From Nemertoderma westbladi (lineage: Eukaryota; Xenacoelomorpha; Nemertodermatida; Nemertodermatidae), in assembly GCA_032718475.1 (NCBI GenBank), contig JAUCBJ010007622.1, positions 1 through 64,000 of the forward strand: a stretch of DNA of 64,000 nt, read 5' to 3'. A model generated the notes under the pieces. The model worked only from the letters and a program-made list of their open reading frames with translations, searched no databases and was not told where the DNA came from. The translations under genes were made by a program, and so were the position numbers. Numbering within the stretch: the stretch's first letter is position 1; the number at the start of each line of letters is the position of its first letter. Below, piece after piece: positions 63,801 through 64,000 of the stretch.

Positions 63801-64000
63801 ATCAAAGTTGTTTAAACCTGCGGTTGATCTATCTGTATTATTTACTTCCGGAGAGGATGCTTTGGATCAGAAACCCACCGCCACGACTAAAGAAGTCTTG
63901 GAAATCCGTGACAAGGATTGGAAATCTGGAATACCAGATATCGCACAAGGACTCTCACCCCTCTTGCAGAGAGCGATACGTCACTACAGCTCCTGGAATC
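60823..64000 (+). CDS. BEL/Pao Pol (second element), partial at window end
   Basis: Read in the frame +1 to the Gag ORF, this is open without a stop to the last base. It has CCHC knuckles (CYNCLRQGHQRRTC, then CAKCGAKHHILLH), protease LLDSGSTGTFID, and RT with FASDIEGMF and YMDD (about 62737-62748). It continues through the Peptidase_A17-type region (TKRICLIILSTYFDPLGF) and RNase H (VFGDASD, YWTDALLVLEY, WRHCPGMINPADIASRG). Integrase lies beyond the window. Apart from the frame break at its start it appears intact. It is a clearly different family from the 17868-36682 element, with many residue differences in RT. Confidence 0.9.
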   Translation, partial: MCYNCLRQGHQRRTCYSDIRCAKCGAKHHILLHAEFDRNSSNQVSDSELHVQFSDVNDTDQSEMEGFYTDEFSDENESCYMINTAVYRALTYEKDTDGDFTLTTSERQPSWKEPSSNVGIREFPVVQVRVHGPKRSYVVNALLDSGSTGTFIDKELAEDIFAGQPKFQTKLNMSGIMQVWKSTITADYYVGALSTPQDELGEHSIRSVKMVAIKNFATTQADLYNWDEDESIQHLNIPRFQTDYPGVQILIGQNAHEALETLEKRPAQPQPLQTYAVRTRVGWYFTGPSRRTLRERLPQERVYQVSEWEDDTSEGDDLTEGTPYSSDNDDVHQLFDEENTIDLLKENEAWQNQVNLCQLLYPSEREAYNDELNDVIERCNAKTRDEHAVRFFTQEAVEPNSYDKALSVEEERAKQIQETTTRFLKDQGRYEVGLPFRKREPKFINNRPLAEKRIAQLHRCLTANSSAKAMYQTQLEKFISKGYAERVPEETPVTERMYYLTHHYVPKPGKPHEVRVVFDGSALYMGQSLNSELLPGPNLLQSLLGILLRLRQYSIAFASDIEGMFLQVKVLDRDRDSLRFLWWPEGDLNQKPVEYWMTIQAFGIISSPSNACLVVRTTAEDNREAFSKEVIDNIKRDIYMDDNLKSLPSVEEAIEVAKGTVECLKRGGFRLTKFTSNSREFLESIPAEDRGAKDLDLIKDDLPETKTLGLKWDTERDILFFQLKQRDNPVRTKRICLIILSTYFDPLGFISPVILIARSLVQQMWLENHSWDDPLKGELLKKWMKWEDSLPAIEDFIISRSYFGHVLPTYSYQLHVFGDASDMGIGIVAYLRVETPDGIKVALVTSKALINNKLKVPRAELKAALYATAIGRNVTEQIDYPLEKTVYWTDALLVLEYITNEVCQFSVFVTNRVAIILSRTTMDQWRHCPGMINPADIASRGATPKELVNTPEWLGGPDFLYREEEEWPPHLTTAEIRQAKGAEKVKPKTRASKSKLFKPAVDLSVLFTSGEDALDQKPTATTKEVLEIRDKDWKSGIPDIAQGLSPLLQRAIRHYSSWN

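Overview
The window looks like nuclear DNA from an invertebrate metazoan. It is AT-rich, full of retrotransposons and tandem repeats, and its only recognisable host gene is a Raf-family kinase (minus strand, 10179-12638) with the full B-Raf-type layout. I cannot name the species. No tRNA, rRNA, CRISPR or prokaryotic-style operon was seen.

Layout. 1-10150: AT-rich intergenic DNA with three tandem arrays: a 31-bp minisatellite of about 2.4 kb, a 16-bp minisatellite of about 0.7 kb, and a ~140-bp imperfect repeat. 10150-12680: intronless Raf gene. 14680-16140: decayed non-LTR element. 17170-17625: inverted relic of a BEL/Pao LTR. 17868-36682: a very large (18.8 kb) BEL/Pao LTR retrotransposon. 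It has 2.18-kb LTRs, an intact 2784-aa Gag-Pol ORF and an extra intact 1235-aa downstream ORF carrying three zinc knuckles. 36683-41130: a minus-strand non-LTR element whose first-ORF region encodes a Ulp1/C48-like protease. It is split by a TTAA-flanked piggyBac-like MITE and cut off in its endonuclease domain by the BEL LTR. 42194-47300: two full or partial copies plus a scrap of another non-LTR family; one copy sits between 79-bp direct repeats. 47518-51919: a GC-rich Ty3/Gypsy element of CsRn1-like type with identical 154-bp LTRs, intact gag and pol, and a canonical GGGAAAC -1 frameshift site. 54800-64000: the 5' part of a second BEL/Pao element. Its gag and pol frames are separated by a 4-bp duplication, and it runs off the end of the window.

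The most unusual signals lie in the large BEL/Pao element. (i) Its Gag-Pol ORF is studded with in-frame 5'-splice-donor-like sequences (CAG/GTAAGT type). The second BEL element shares this, but the downstream ORF does not. (ii) A palindrome, CCAAACC(C/T)GCGGGTTTGG, recurs five times in its 3' third, in different reading frames and in non-coding DNA. (iii) The second ORF is not envelope-like and has a plausible splice acceptor just upstream. Together these suggest RNA-level regulation (splicing, U1 binding, or a nucleoprotein site) that I do not know from described BEL/Pao elements. All copy and mismatch counts were made by eye.
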